Part shown: piece by piece, positions 1 through 7,729 of the stretch
Layout: each line of letters opens with the position of its first letter
Numbering within the stretch: position 1 is the first letter of the stretch
Source: UBA2897 sp036733925
GTDB taxonomy: Bacteria > Bacillota > Negativicutes > Selenomonadales > Selenomonadaceae
Assembly (NCBI GenBank): GCA_036733925.1
Contig: DAIMZO010000001.1
Span: 62,001-126,000 of the forward strand
Direction of reading: 5' to 3'
Length of the DNA stretch: 64,000 nucleotides
Program-made: the position numbers and the translations under genes
The notes under the pieces: model-generated
Told to the model about the DNA's origin: nothing
Database searches by the model: none
The model's input: only the letters and a program-made list of their open reading frames with translations

Positions 1-588
1 AAACTGCTCGGCGTCATCGGCATCGAGGATCCGATCCGCCCGAACATGAAGAAGACCTTGAACCAGATGCGCCGCCATGGCATCGACGAGATCGTCATGC
101 TGACCGGGGACTCGAAGGCCGTCGCGGCGGAAGTCGCGCGCGATATGGATATCGATTCGTACTGCGCGGAGATCCTGCCGGAGGATAAGTCCAGCTATGT
201 CAACAAGCTCAAGCAGGGCGGCACGGTCATGATGGTCGGCGACGGCGTCAACGACGCGCCGGCGCTCGCGTTCGCGGATGTCGGCGTCTCGCTCGGCGGC
301 CGCCAGACCGATATCGCGGCGGATTCCGCGGCGGTCACGATTCATACGGAGGATCCGGAGAAGCTTATGGAGGCGCTGGAACTCGGCCGCCGTACGATGC
401 GGCTGGTGCATCAGAACTTCCGCGCGACGATCCTCGTGAACTCCGCCGCGATGATGCTCGGCGCGCTCGGGCGCATCAATCCGCTCTGGGCCGCGGTCAT
501 CCACAACACGGCGACGCTTGCCGTCGTGCTGAACAGCTGCCGCATCCTGCGCACGCCGCGGCGCGGTTTCGCGCATCGGCGGGTCTGA
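1..588 (+). CDS. Heavy-metal P-type ATPase, C-terminal part (5' end outside window)
   Basis: The frame is open from base 1, so only the last 195 residues are present. The fragment holds the end of the cytoplasmic P/N domain with a TGDS hinge (about residues 35-38) and the GDGVNDAP motif (about 80-87) that binds Mg and phosphate in all P-type ATPases. Two final hydrophobic segments follow. The last one contains HNTATLAVVLNS, the HN-x-(T/S) type of transmembrane signature of P1B metal pumps. The protein would pump a metal ion across the inner membrane at the cost of ATP. The ion cannot be told because the N-terminal metal-binding domain and the CPC-type motif are missing. The gene is unrelated in function to the flagellar genes after it. 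Confidence 0.9.
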   Translation, partial: KLLGVIGIEDPIRPNMKKTLNQMRRHGIDEIVMLTGDSKAVAAEVARDMDIDSYCAEILPEDKSSYVNKLKQGGTVMMVGDGVNDAPALAFADVGVSLGGRQTDIAADSAAVTIHTEDPEKLMEALELGRRTMRLVHQNFRATILVNSAAMMLGALGRINPLWAAVIHNTATLAVVLNSCRILRTPRRGFAHRRV

Positions 589-744
589 TCCGGATCTCCT
601 TTTTTGTCGTCGATTCCGTCGCGGGAAAAAAGGAAATCCGCGGTTCCCTGTCGAATCTTAACGGCATGAGAAGATGCGAGGGGAAATCCCCGAATTTCTG
701 CAGGCCGCTCATTGGCGCGGCCCCGATGATGGAGTGACTTGCTT

Positions 745-1173
745 ATGGCTGGGAAACTGAAGAACTGCCCGATCTGCGGCAAACTGTATATGGATACGGG
801 CCTGCATGTCTGCAGGGACTGCTACGACAAGCGAGAGAAGATGGAGTCGGAGATCATCAATTTCGTGCGCGACAACCCGAACTCGACCGTGCCGGAAATC
901 ATCGACGCGACCGGTGCCAGCGAGAAGCTCATCAAAGAGATGATCCGGCAGGGCCGCTTCATCCAGATTGGCGTGAAGATGACCTATCCGTGCAAGAAAT
1001 GCGGCGCGCCAATCATGACGGGCGAGATCTGCAAGTCCTGCATGGCGGAAATGCAGAAAGATCTGCAGGCGCAGGCCGCGAAGATCACGGCGGCCAAGCA
1101 GGCGGAGAAAGAGCGTCGCCAGCGTGGCATGTATTCACTGCATGAAAACCGGAAAAGTAACCGGAAAAAGTAA
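745..1173 (+). CDS. yvyF: Flagellar operon protein YvyF-like (zinc-ribbon)
   Basis: This 142-residue protein has an N-terminal zinc ribbon (CPICGK then CRDCYDK), a middle helical segment resembling a winged-helix MerR/HTH fold (PEIIDATGASEKLIKEMI), a second CxxC pair set (CKKCG, CKSC) and a basic C-terminus. This matches the TIGR03826/YvyF family found just upstream of flgM in Bacillus, and the position here is the same. The exact role is unknown; a regulatory or assembly role in late flagellar expression is usually assumed. ATG 745 is preferred over TTG 739 because GGAG at 731-734 is 10 bases before the ATG and only 4 before the TTG. The upstream interval 589-744 contains an imperfect hairpin with T6 and A6 arms (about 593-650) and no other clear gene. 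Confidence 0.85.
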   Translation: MAGKLKNCPICGKLYMDTGLHVCRDCYDKREKMESEIINFVRDNPNSTVPEIIDATGASEKLIKEMIRQGRFIQIGVKMTYPCKKCGAPIMTGEICKSCMAEMQKDLQAQAAKITAAKQAEKERRQRGMYSLHENRKSNRKK

Positions 1174-1210
1174 CCGGAAAAGGAACTGAAAAAAAGGAAC
1201 AAAAGAGAGA

Positions 1211-1252
1211 AAAAGGGCGCGAGGCTTAAGTCTTGCGCCCTTTTTCTCGATA
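1211..1252 (+). promoter_or_regulatory. Terminator hairpin carrying the flgM sigma-28 promoter
   Basis: A hairpin with arms at 1215-1227 and 1228-1240 (GGGCGC...GCGCCC with G-U pairs) followed by T5 ends the yvyF message. TTAAG (1226-1230) sits at the hairpin tip and is followed, after 17 bases, by CGATA (1248-1252). The flagellin promoter has exactly the same elements and spacing (TTAAG, 17 bases, CGATA). This is therefore probably a sigma-28 promoter for flgM whose -35 region lies inside the terminator loop and whose T-tract is the spacer. The reading rests on that match to the flagellin promoter; no transcript start is known. Confidence 0.6.
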
Positions 1253-1297
1253 CAGTTACTAGGAAAACGATTTATTTCTTTTAAGGTGGTGAGGGTT

Positions 1298-1579
1298 ATG
1301 ACCATCAATCATGGAATTCAGGCGGTATCGAGCGTCTACGCGAATACGCCGGTTTCGTCGGCCGCGCGCAAGACACCGGCGGCGAAGGCACGGGCGCAGG
1401 GCGATGAATTCGTCGTGTCGAACGAGGCGAAGAGCTTCAGCAGCATGCTCGAGGAACTGCGGAACATGGATGAAGTCCGCGAGGATAAGGTCGCGGCGGT
1501 CACGCAGCAGATCGAGGCGGGAACATATTCGGTCTCGTCGGAAAATGTTGCGGCAAGCCTTTTACATGCGAGATTCTAA
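1298..1579 (+). CDS. flgM: Anti-sigma-28 factor FlgM
   Basis: The 93-residue product has the FlgM layout: a disordered Ser/Ala-rich N-terminal half and a C-terminal helical segment (VREDKVAAVTQQIEAGTYSV) that binds sigma-28 in characterised homologues. FlgM holds sigma-28 inactive until the hook is complete and FlgM is exported. ATG 1298 is chosen because AAGGTGGTGAG (1283-1293) is a good ribosome site for it; in-frame GTG codons at 1286 and 1289 lie inside that site. It is first in a tightly spaced run with the two FlgN-like genes, flgK and flgL, as in Bacillus, and has its own probable sigma-28 promoter upstream. Confidence 0.93.
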   Translation: MTINHGIQAVSSVYANTPVSSAARKTPAAKARAQGDEFVVSNEAKSFSSMLEELRNMDEVREDKVAAVTQQIEAGTYSVSSENVAASLLHARF

Positions 1580-1597
1580 GGCAGAGGTGATACCGTT

Positions 1598-2083
1598 ATG
1601 TGGCGTGAACTCATCGTGCTGCTCCAGCAGATCCGCGATGCCTATGCAAGGAGCATCGAAATCGGGAAAAAGAAGCACAATGCCCTCGTCGGGCTGGATT
1701 TCCGGGCACTGGACGAACTGAACAAGCAGGAAGAGAAGCTCACCGGTGAGATCCGTCAGCTCGAGGAGAAACGCCTGAAATTGATGGCGGAGCTCTCCAA
1801 GGAGCAGGCCGGTATCGAACAGGACATCAAGCTCAGCCGGCTGATCGCGAAGCTTCCGTCTGGTCCGATCCGTTCGTCGCTCTATACGCTTTACGCGGAG
1901 CTTTCGAAAAAGGTCAAGGCGGCCAAACAGCTTTCGGACGACAACCGTGTGCTGATTCGCGCGGCTATGTCGGCGGTTTCCTACCATCTGAACCGCGTCG
2001 GCGGCGTGCGCGCGAACTCCACGTACGGTAGCGGCGGCGATGAGGGCGGTACGCAGCGGCGGAATCTGGACTTTCACGCATAA
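1598..2083 (+). CDS. flgN: FlgN-type export chaperone for hook-associated proteins
   Basis: This is a 161-residue, mostly helical, highly charged protein. It begins with a hydrophobic LIVLLQQIRDAY helix and continues with long coiled-coil-like heptads (residues about 40-110), ending in a flexible tail with a Tyr-Gly segment (TYGSGGD). This is the pattern of FlgN (YvyG in Bacillus), the soluble chaperone that keeps FlgK and FlgL unfolded and brings them to the export gate. The gene lies 18 bases after flgM and upstream of flgK, as expected. The assignment rests on family pattern and context, as FlgN proteins diverge strongly. Confidence 0.8.
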   Translation: MWRELIVLLQQIRDAYARSIEIGKKKHNALVGLDFRALDELNKQEEKLTGEIRQLEEKRLKLMAELSKEQAGIEQDIKLSRLIAKLPSGPIRSSLYTLYAELSKKVKAAKQLSDDNRVLIRAAMSAVSYHLNRVGGVRANSTYGSGGDEGGTQRRNLDFHA

Positions 2084-2122
2084 GATGTAGAGCTGATTCC
2101 GGATCAGAAAGGAGGCTATGGG

Positions 2123-2644
2123 ATGGAGCAAGGAGAAAAAACGGGGGGGGAGGCATCGGCCTATGGTGTGGATGCCGATACGGATGCCGTTTCCCTGCTT
2201 TACCAGCAGCTCGGGCTCCTGAACGATGCCTCGGCGCGGGTAAAGGCCTTGCAGGAAACGCTGAAGCACAGCACATCCGGCAAGGGCGTGCGCGAAGCGG
2301 TCAAGGAGCTCGAGAAGAGCCTGACAGGGCTGTTTTCGTTTGAAAAGGTACAAGAAGCGTTCCTGCGGCAGCGAGGCTTCCATGCGATGAGCGACAGTCT
2401 TGCGGCACTGCCGTTGGCAAGACAGGCGGCCACGCAGAAGCTCCTGCGCGCGAATGCCGCGCTCGAGCGGCGGCTGCGCAGGCAGCTCGTCAGCGCGCAG
2501 ACCCTCCTGCAGCACAGCAAGGAGTTTGTCGACTTCCACGTCAACGTCATGAATCAGGCACAGGCGAGCGAGACCTACGCGCCGCCGGGTGCCGCAACCA
2601 TAGAGAATCCCCGCGGCGTCAAGATGTTTGACGCCAATGTTTAA
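2123..2644 (+). CDS. Second FlgN-like flagellar protein with a G8 tract near its start
   Basis: The product is a 173-residue helical protein. Its C-terminal part (LLQHSKEFVDFHVNVMNQ, then ETYAPPG) resembles the end of FlgN proteins, so it may be a second substrate chaperone, perhaps dividing FlgK and FlgL duties with the previous gene. A strong AGGAGG lies before ATG 2123. Codons 5-10 contain A6, a C, then eight consecutive G residues (2143-2150), an unusual slippage-prone run. A change of one G would truncate the protein after a few residues. The exact role is inferred from context and a weak family resemblance only. Confidence 0.6.
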   Translation: MEQGEKTGGEASAYGVDADTDAVSLLYQQLGLLNDASARVKALQETLKHSTSGKGVREAVKELEKSLTGLFSFEKVQEAFLRQRGFHAMSDSLAALPLARQAATQKLLRANAALERRLRRQLVSAQTLLQHSKEFVDFHVNVMNQAQASETYAPPGAATIENPRGVKMFDANV

Positions 2645-2667
2645 GAAAGAAAGTATAGGTGACCGAA

Positions 2668-4416
2668 ATGCGTTCAACCTTTGCCGGACTCAACACGATG
2701 GTGCGCGGCATCAACGCGAACCAGGTTTCTCTCGATACCGTCGGGCATAACATCACGAATGCGGCGACAACCGGCTATTCCCGTCAGAGCGTGAACCTCG
2801 TGGCGGCGAAGTCGCAGTCGTATCCGACCGTTAACGGAGACGCACGCGTCGGCTCGGGCGTAGAGTCTCTCTCCATCACGCGCGCGCGCAACGTCTACGC
2901 GGACAAGCAGTACTGGGCTGAGACGGCGACGCAGAACTATTATTCGACGACGCAGACCAACTACGATAAGGTCGAGGCCATTTTCGATGACTCGGATAAG
3001 ACAGGCATCCAGAACGCCCTATCGGAGTTCTACAACGCCCTGCAGGATCTCTCGACCGGCGCGAGCACGGCGAGCAACCGCACCGCGGTCGTCGAGAAAG
3101 CGACGAACTTCGTCGACAAGGTGCAGACGGCGGCCGAACAGATGCAGTCGCAGATCAAGTCGCAGTACGATGACCTGTCGAGCGCGGTGACGGATGTCAA
3201 CTCAATCACGGAGCAGATTGTCGAGCTGAACAAGAACATCATGACGACCGAGGCCAATGGTGCGTCGGCAAACGACCTGCGCGACCAGCGCGATCTGCTC
3301 GTCGATAAATTGTCGAAATACACGAGCGTCAATGTCTATGAGAGTTCGGACGGCATGTATTCCGTCGTGTCGAACGGCATCACGCTCGTCGGCGGCGTCA
3401 ACCGCCTGACGCTCCAGATGTCGGATCCGATCAGCAACGCGGATTACGGCATCAACGACTACAACATCCAGATCAAGGAGTCCGGCATCAACTTCATGCC
3501 GACGAACGGCACGATGAAGGCCCTGCAGGACACAATCGCCGAGGACAAAGGGTATATCGATGATCTGTCGGCGATTTCCGGCACGTTCCTGACGACGTTC
3601 AACAACATCCATCAGCAGGGCGCCGGCATCGACGGCTCGGATTCGGAGCTCGGTAAAAGCGGTGGCCCGTCGTTCGGGCTGAACTTCTTCGGCGACGATG
3701 ATACGGTCTACCAGTGGGATGATACGAAGCAGGCCGTCACGGCGACGAAGCTCAGCAGCATCCAGCGCACGATCGAGCCGCAGAAGGGCAAGGTCTCCAA
3801 CGCGTCAATCACCGTGAATATCACCGGTAAGGTCGATAGCACGCAGGAGCTCAAGGGCATCAACATCATCAAGGCGCTTGGCGTCAACACGGCCATCAAG
3901 GCGGACAACAACAAGATTGCGGCACGCATCTTCCAGGTCACGCAGGACGTGACCTCCACAGGGGCGAACGCCGGCACCTATTCGGCCTCGCTGAACGGCA
4001 CGGCCGACGGCACGAACGCGGTCAACTTCGCGAGCGTCATCAACATGGAGCAGAAGAATGTCTCGAATACGGCGACGGTCAAGCTGAACGGCAAGGCAGT
4101 CAACACCGTGACGGACGGCGCGGACACGACGACCGAGCGCATGATCGGCAAGAACTCCATCAACGCCTACTACAACGCGATGATGAGCCAGCTCGGCAGC
4201 GACTCCGAGTCGATGGACGACAAGGCGGACGCGCAGGATGACCTCGTCGAGCAGATCACGGACTGGCGCTCGTCGACCTCTGGCGTCGACTGGAACGAGG
4301 AGCTCTCGAACATGATCATGTTCCAGCAGGGCTACAGCGCGTGCTCGCGCTGCCTGACGACGATGGACGAGATGCTCGACCGGCTCGTCAACAACACCGG
4401 TACGGTCGGCAGGTAA
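2668..4416 (+). CDS. flgK: Hook-associated protein 1 (FlgK)
   Basis: The 582-residue protein opens with the flagellar rod/hook signature STFAGLNTMVRGI followed by DTVGHNITNAATTGYSRQ, typical of FlgK. It ends with NEELSNMIMFQQGYSACSRC and a coiled coil carrying DEMLDRLVN, the D0 helix that packs in the hook-filament junction. Length is within the usual FlgK range. FlgK is secreted through the flagellar export apparatus and joins hook to filament with FlgL. ATG 2668 is preferred to GTG 2659, which falls inside the AGGTGA ribosome site. The gene sits 24 bases after the FlgN-like gene and directly before flgL. Confidence 0.96.
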   Translation: MRSTFAGLNTMVRGINANQVSLDTVGHNITNAATTGYSRQSVNLVAAKSQSYPTVNGDARVGSGVESLSITRARNVYADKQYWAETATQNYYSTTQTNYDKVEAIFDDSDKTGIQNALSEFYNALQDLSTGASTASNRTAVVEKATNFVDKVQTAAEQMQSQIKSQYDDLSSAVTDVNSITEQIVELNKNIMTTEANGASANDLRDQRDLLVDKLSKYTSVNVYESSDGMYSVVSNGITLVGGVNRLTLQMSDPISNADYGINDYNIQIKESGINFMPTNGTMKALQDTIAEDKGYIDDLSAISGTFLTTFNNIHQQGAGIDGSDSELGKSGGPSFGLNFFGDDDTVYQWDDTKQAVTATKLSSIQRTIEPQKGKVSNASITVNITGKVDSTQELKGINIIKALGVNTAIKADNNKIAARIFQVTQDVTSTGANAGTYSASLNGTADGTNAVNFASVINMEQKNVSNTATVKLNGKAVNTVTDGADTTTERMIGKNSINAYYNAMMSQLGSDSESMDDKADAQDDLVEQITDWRSSTSGVDWNEELSNMIMFQQGYSACSRCLTTMDEMLDRLVNNTGTVGR

Positions 4417-4438
4417 CAGACAGCAGAGGTGAGAGAAA

Positions 4439-5788
4439 ATGGCAATCCGGGTAGCAAGCACCCAGAACGTTTATAACTACCAGAAATCGTTGAACGAGGC
4501 GAGCAAGCGGCAGTCGGATCTCTTGGAGCAGGGCGACGGCAGCAAGCTGCACCGCCCGTCTGACGACAGCGTGGCCTATGCGAAATATCTGCGTTATCAG
4601 ATTTCGGATAACGAGAACACGCAGTATCAGGAGAACGTCGATACGGCGATTTCCTGGATGAAGACGTCGGACTCGGCACTGGTCAGCATGACGGATATCC
4701 AGACGACGTTCAAGGAAAAGACAGTTTCCGCGGCGAACGAAACGAACAACACGAACGACATGCAGGCCATCGCCAAAGAGATGATGGCCGAGATCCAGCA
4801 GCTCGTTTCGCTAGGCAACACGCAGCAGGGTGACCGCTATGTGTTCGCGGGGCAGAGCGATACGACGATGCCGTTCGCGATGTCCGTGGACGAGGTCGAC
4901 CGCGGCCTCGCAAAGACGCTTTCCGATAAGCAGTCCGCGTATTTCACGAATGCGGACGATGCGGGAACCGTGCAGCAGATGCTGACGCTGAGCGGCAGCG
5001 ATGGCAACACCTACTACCTCAACACGAAAGACGGCTATATCTACACGAAGGATTTCGTCGAGAGCGGCTATCAGGACAAGGTGGCGAAGGATGCCAACGC
5101 GACGGTTGACCATAGCAAGGATGCGGTCGGGCAACTGACGGGCTGGGACACGGCAAAAGGTGGCACGGAAAAGGTTTCGAAATATTTCCACAACACTGGC
5201 GAGATCATCGACAGCACGAAGGAGCTTTCCGGTGCGACGAACGTCGGCTCCGGCGATGTCAGCAAACTGACGTTCAAGTTCGCGACGGTCAAGCAGAAAA
5301 TCGTCACCTATAACGGCGACGAGAACGGCATCTCGATGGTCAAGAAGAACGGCACGACAGAGCCGACCTCCGATACGATCAATGTGACCGGCTCGGATAT
5401 CTGGGGGAAGGATATCTTCGATGACGCGAACTCCGGCAACTCGACTTCCGGCACGGCGATGCTCAACGAGATGCTGACGGTCTGTTCGAAGGTCAGCGCC
5501 GATGACCACAGCTGGCTTTCCGGCGATGGGCAGACGATTTCCGATCAGGCGCACGCGACGACCGTCAACACGGAGACGAAGCTCGGCGCCCGCCAGCAGC
5601 TCTACACGTCGGTCAAGACGATGCTCGGCAACCAGAACGAGAACATCACGAACGATATCACGACGGTCAGCTCGACGGATGTCGCGCAGCTCTCCGTGAA
5701 GCTCATGGAGGAGACGACCATCTACAATATGAGTCTCGCGCTCGGCGCCCGCCTGCTGCCGTCCAGCCTCGCGGATTACCTGTCTTAA
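4439..5788 (+). CDS. flgL: Hook-associated protein 3 (FlgL)
   Basis: The 449-residue protein has the flagellin-like N-terminal helix (NVYNYQKSLNEASKRQSDLL), an LHRPSDDSVAYAKYLRY segment and a C-terminal helical domain (DVAQLSVKLMEETTIYNMSL) that pairs with it, the arrangement of FlgL. A large variable middle (about 160-370) accounts for its being longer than the Bacillus protein. It forms the second junction ring, on which the filament grows. An AGAGGTGAGAG ribosome site lies just upstream. A perfect 11-bp hairpin (5805-5832) follows the stop codon. Confidence 0.95.
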   Translation: MAIRVASTQNVYNYQKSLNEASKRQSDLLEQGDGSKLHRPSDDSVAYAKYLRYQISDNENTQYQENVDTAISWMKTSDSALVSMTDIQTTFKEKTVSAANETNNTNDMQAIAKEMMAEIQQLVSLGNTQQGDRYVFAGQSDTTMPFAMSVDEVDRGLAKTLSDKQSAYFTNADDAGTVQQMLTLSGSDGNTYYLNTKDGYIYTKDFVESGYQDKVAKDANATVDHSKDAVGQLTGWDTAKGGTEKVSKYFHNTGEIIDSTKELSGATNVGSGDVSKLTFKFATVKQKIVTYNGDENGISMVKKNGTTEPTSDTINVTGSDIWGKDIFDDANSGNSTSGTAMLNEMLTVCSKVSADDHSWLSGDGQTISDQAHATTVNTETKLGARQQLYTSVKTMLGNQNENITNDITTVSSTDVAQLSVKLMEETTIYNMSLALGARLLPSSLADYLS

Positions 5789-5804
5789 AACCGCGTGACG
5801 CGGC

Positions 5805-5832
5805 CCCGCTTTCATGCTAAAATGAAAGCGGG
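5805..5832. repeat. Perfect 11-bp inverted repeat between flgL and yviE
   Basis: The arms CCCGCTTTCAT (5805-5815) and ATGAAAGCGGG (5822-5832) pair perfectly around a 6-base loop. No T-run follows, so it is more likely an mRNA stability or processing hairpin inside the operon than a strong terminator. Confidence 0.75.
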
Positions 5833-5859
5833 ATATCCCATGGAAGGGAGATGAAGCCA

Positions 5860-6438
5860 ATGGAATACCTGAACATCCGCCTGACGCAGCCGATGATCGG
5901 CATGCACACGCAGCTCGGCCAGCTCGAGGCGCATTCGACGCCGGCCCGCCTGCATTCGGAGAACCGTCAGGCCCGCTCGAACGTCGGTATCGAGCAGTCA
6001 TCGATTTCCATTGATACCTATCCGAGCCGCCATTCCTACGGCTTCACGGATCATGCCGATTTTGCGAAGGAACACGGGGAGCAGGGCTTCTCGGATCTTG
6101 CGGAATCGACGTCCGGTCACACGCAGGAAGCGTGGAACTATATCGACAATGCGGCGCGCCCCGGCAGCGACGAGCCGGCCGCGACGTATACGCGCGAGGT
6201 ATGGTCGCAGCTCAAGAAGCAGCGGTATATCGTCGCGAACCTCATCCCCAATCCCGAGATACACGGGACACCAGCGAAGGTCGTCGGTGATATTGACCCT
6301 GGCGATGTCACGGTCGACATCGATACCGACGCGTTCGCGCAGACGCACTTCACACCAGGGCAGGTGGAAGTCTATATGAAACAGAAAGGCGAAGTTCGCC
6401 AATGGGTCACGGAAGGCCATTACGATATTTATGCCTGA
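5860..6438 (+). CDS. yviE: YviE-like protein (DUF6470)
   Basis: This is a 192-residue protein of unknown biochemical role, recognised by its N-terminal NIRLTQPMIGM segment, its short Ser/Thr-rich repeats (SISIDTYPSRHSYGF) and its place between flgL and fliW, the same slot as Bacillus yviE. The N-terminal stretch, in which IRLTQP and GIEQSSISID occur, is the part that typifies the family. ATG 5860 is chosen over ATG 5851 because AAGGGAG (5843-5849) would overlap the latter. It has no signal peptide and is probably cytoplasmic. A link to motility is inferred from the conserved gene order. Confidence 0.75.
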   Translation: MEYLNIRLTQPMIGMHTQLGQLEAHSTPARLHSENRQARSNVGIEQSSISIDTYPSRHSYGFTDHADFAKEHGEQGFSDLAESTSGHTQEAWNYIDNAARPGSDEPAATYTREVWSQLKKQRYIVANLIPNPEIHGTPAKVVGDIDPGDVTVDIDTDAFAQTHFTPGQVEVYMKQKGEVRQWVTEGHYDIYA

Positions 6439-6477
6439 CGCAGGGCGCCGGGCAGATGATGGAGGCGTAACAGAACA

Positions 6478-6927
6478 ATGAGCAGAAAGGTGCATACGCT
6501 CCGCTTCGGTGACATTACCATCGACGAGGACAAGGTCATTCATTTCGAGGAAGGCATCCCGGCCTTCGAGGACGAACACGAGTTCGCAATCATCCCCTAC
6601 GATGACGCGAGCCCCTATGTGTTCCTGCAGTCGCTTTCGACGCCGGATCTCGCATTCCTGATGACCGTGCCGTTCGTCTTTTTCCCGGATTACGAGTTCG
6701 AGCTCGATGACGCGAACCAGCAGAAACTCGGCCTTGAGAAAGAGGAGGATCTGCTGATCTACACCTTGCTGACGATTCCCGCTGGCAAGGTGGCGGACAT
6801 GACGGCAAACCTCATGGCCCCAATCGTCATCAATGCGCAGACGAAGCAGGCTAAGCAGGTCGTGCTCGAGAACAGCCCATATACGACAAAGCACAGGCTT
6901 TTCCAGAACAAGAAAGAGGAGGCCTGA
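6478..6927 (+). CDS. fliW: Flagellar assembly factor FliW
   Basis: This 149-residue protein carries the FliW hallmarks FEEGIPAFEDEHEFAII near the N-terminus, FLMTVPFVFFPDYEFEL in the middle and NLMAPIVINAQTKQAKQVV near the C-terminus. FliW binds flagellin or CsrA in a partner switch: free flagellin takes FliW away from CsrA, and CsrA then represses flagellin translation. The stop codon is followed after 3 bases by csrA, so the two regulators are co-translated. Candidate CsrA sites lie in the flagellin leader at 10455-10519. Confidence 0.96.
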   Translation: MSRKVHTLRFGDITIDEDKVIHFEEGIPAFEDEHEFAIIPYDDASPYVFLQSLSTPDLAFLMTVPFVFFPDYEFELDDANQQKLGLEKEEDLLIYTLLTIPAGKVADMTANLMAPIVINAQTKQAKQVVLENSPYTTKHRLFQNKKEEA

Positions 6928-6930
6928 GGT

Positions 6931-7158
6931 ATGCTCGTATTGACTCGTAAACCCAAACAGCAGATCATGATCGGCGAGAACATCGTCATCAACATCGTCG
7001 AGGTGCAGGGCGACAACGTCCGCATCGCCATCGACGCGCCGCGGGAGGTCAAGATCTACCGCGGGGAGATATACCGTGCCATTCAGGAGGAGAACAAGCA
7101 GGCGGCTGTGCAGGTACCAAAGGATTTGGATCTGAGCAGCGCGTTGCCGAAGAAGTAA
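6931..7158 (+). CDS. csrA: Carbon storage / translational regulator CsrA
   Basis: The 75-residue protein begins MLVLTRKPKQQIMIGENIVI and continues with DNVRIAIDAPREVKIYRGEIY, the canonical CsrA fold with the RNA-contacting first strand (LTRK) and the R-x-E segment of the last strand. It would bind GGA motifs in hairpin loops and block ribosome access. In the FliW-CsrA system its main target is flagellin mRNA. The C-terminal tail after about residue 55 is extended, as in other Firmicutes. It probably shares a transcript with fliW. Confidence 0.97.
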   Translation: MLVLTRKPKQQIMIGENIVINIVEVQGDNVRIAIDAPREVKIYRGEIYRAIQEENKQAAVQVPKDLDLSSALPKK

Positions 7159-7204
7159 CCTGCGGGCATATAAGGACAGCGTTTTTTTCTATGGAGGGAT
7201 AATC

Positions 7205-7678
7205 ATGATTGGGGCAGTTTCAGGCGCGCAGAACATGACGGCGGCCGCGAGCACGGCCGGGAGCGTCGTGCAGAGCGCGGATTACGCCGTGCGCGACACA
7301 CAGGACGCGCAGGCCGTGGAGGGCGCGCAGTCCGGCGGGACGCTGCAGACCTTGAACGAGCAGGCGATTGCCGGCGCGGTCAAGCAGGCGCAGGAAACCC
7401 AGGACGCGAAAGCGGACAAGAAACAGCAGGACGAGCAGGACAATCAGAAGCTCAGTGAGGATCAGGTCGATTACATCACCAAAGAGCTGAACAAGCTCAT
7501 GAGCAAGATCAACTGCAATCTGCAGTTCACCTATCACAAGGAACTCAACACCATGTCCGTCAAGATGCTGGACAAGAAGACCCATGAAGTGATCAAGGAG
7601 GTTCCGCCGGAGAAACTGATCAAGCACATGATCAAGGCGAAGGACTGGCTCGGGGCCTTCCTCGATAAGAAGATTTAA
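7205..7678 (+). CDS. flaG: FlaG family flagellar protein
   Basis: The 157-residue product has a long low-complexity, Ala/Gln/Asp-rich N-terminal region (about 1-85) and a compact C-terminal FlaG domain with LNKLMSKINCNLQFTYHKE and VKMLDKKTHEVIKEVPPEK. The latter is the part that defines the family. FlaG influences filament length in other bacteria, but its mechanism is unclear. It stands directly before fliD, its usual neighbour (yvyC in Bacillus). GGAGGG at 7193-7198 serves ATG 7205. Confidence 0.88.
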   Translation: MIGAVSGAQNMTAAASTAGSVVQSADYAVRDTQDAQAVEGAQSGGTLQTLNEQAIAGAVKQAQETQDAKADKKQQDEQDNQKLSEDQVDYITKELNKLMSKINCNLQFTYHKELNTMSVKMLDKKTHEVIKEVPPEKLIKHMIKAKDWLGAFLDKKI

Positions 7679-7729
7679 GCGCGGATTCCAGGTTCTGCCA
7701 TGGCAGGACGTGCAGAGGAGGAATAGAAA

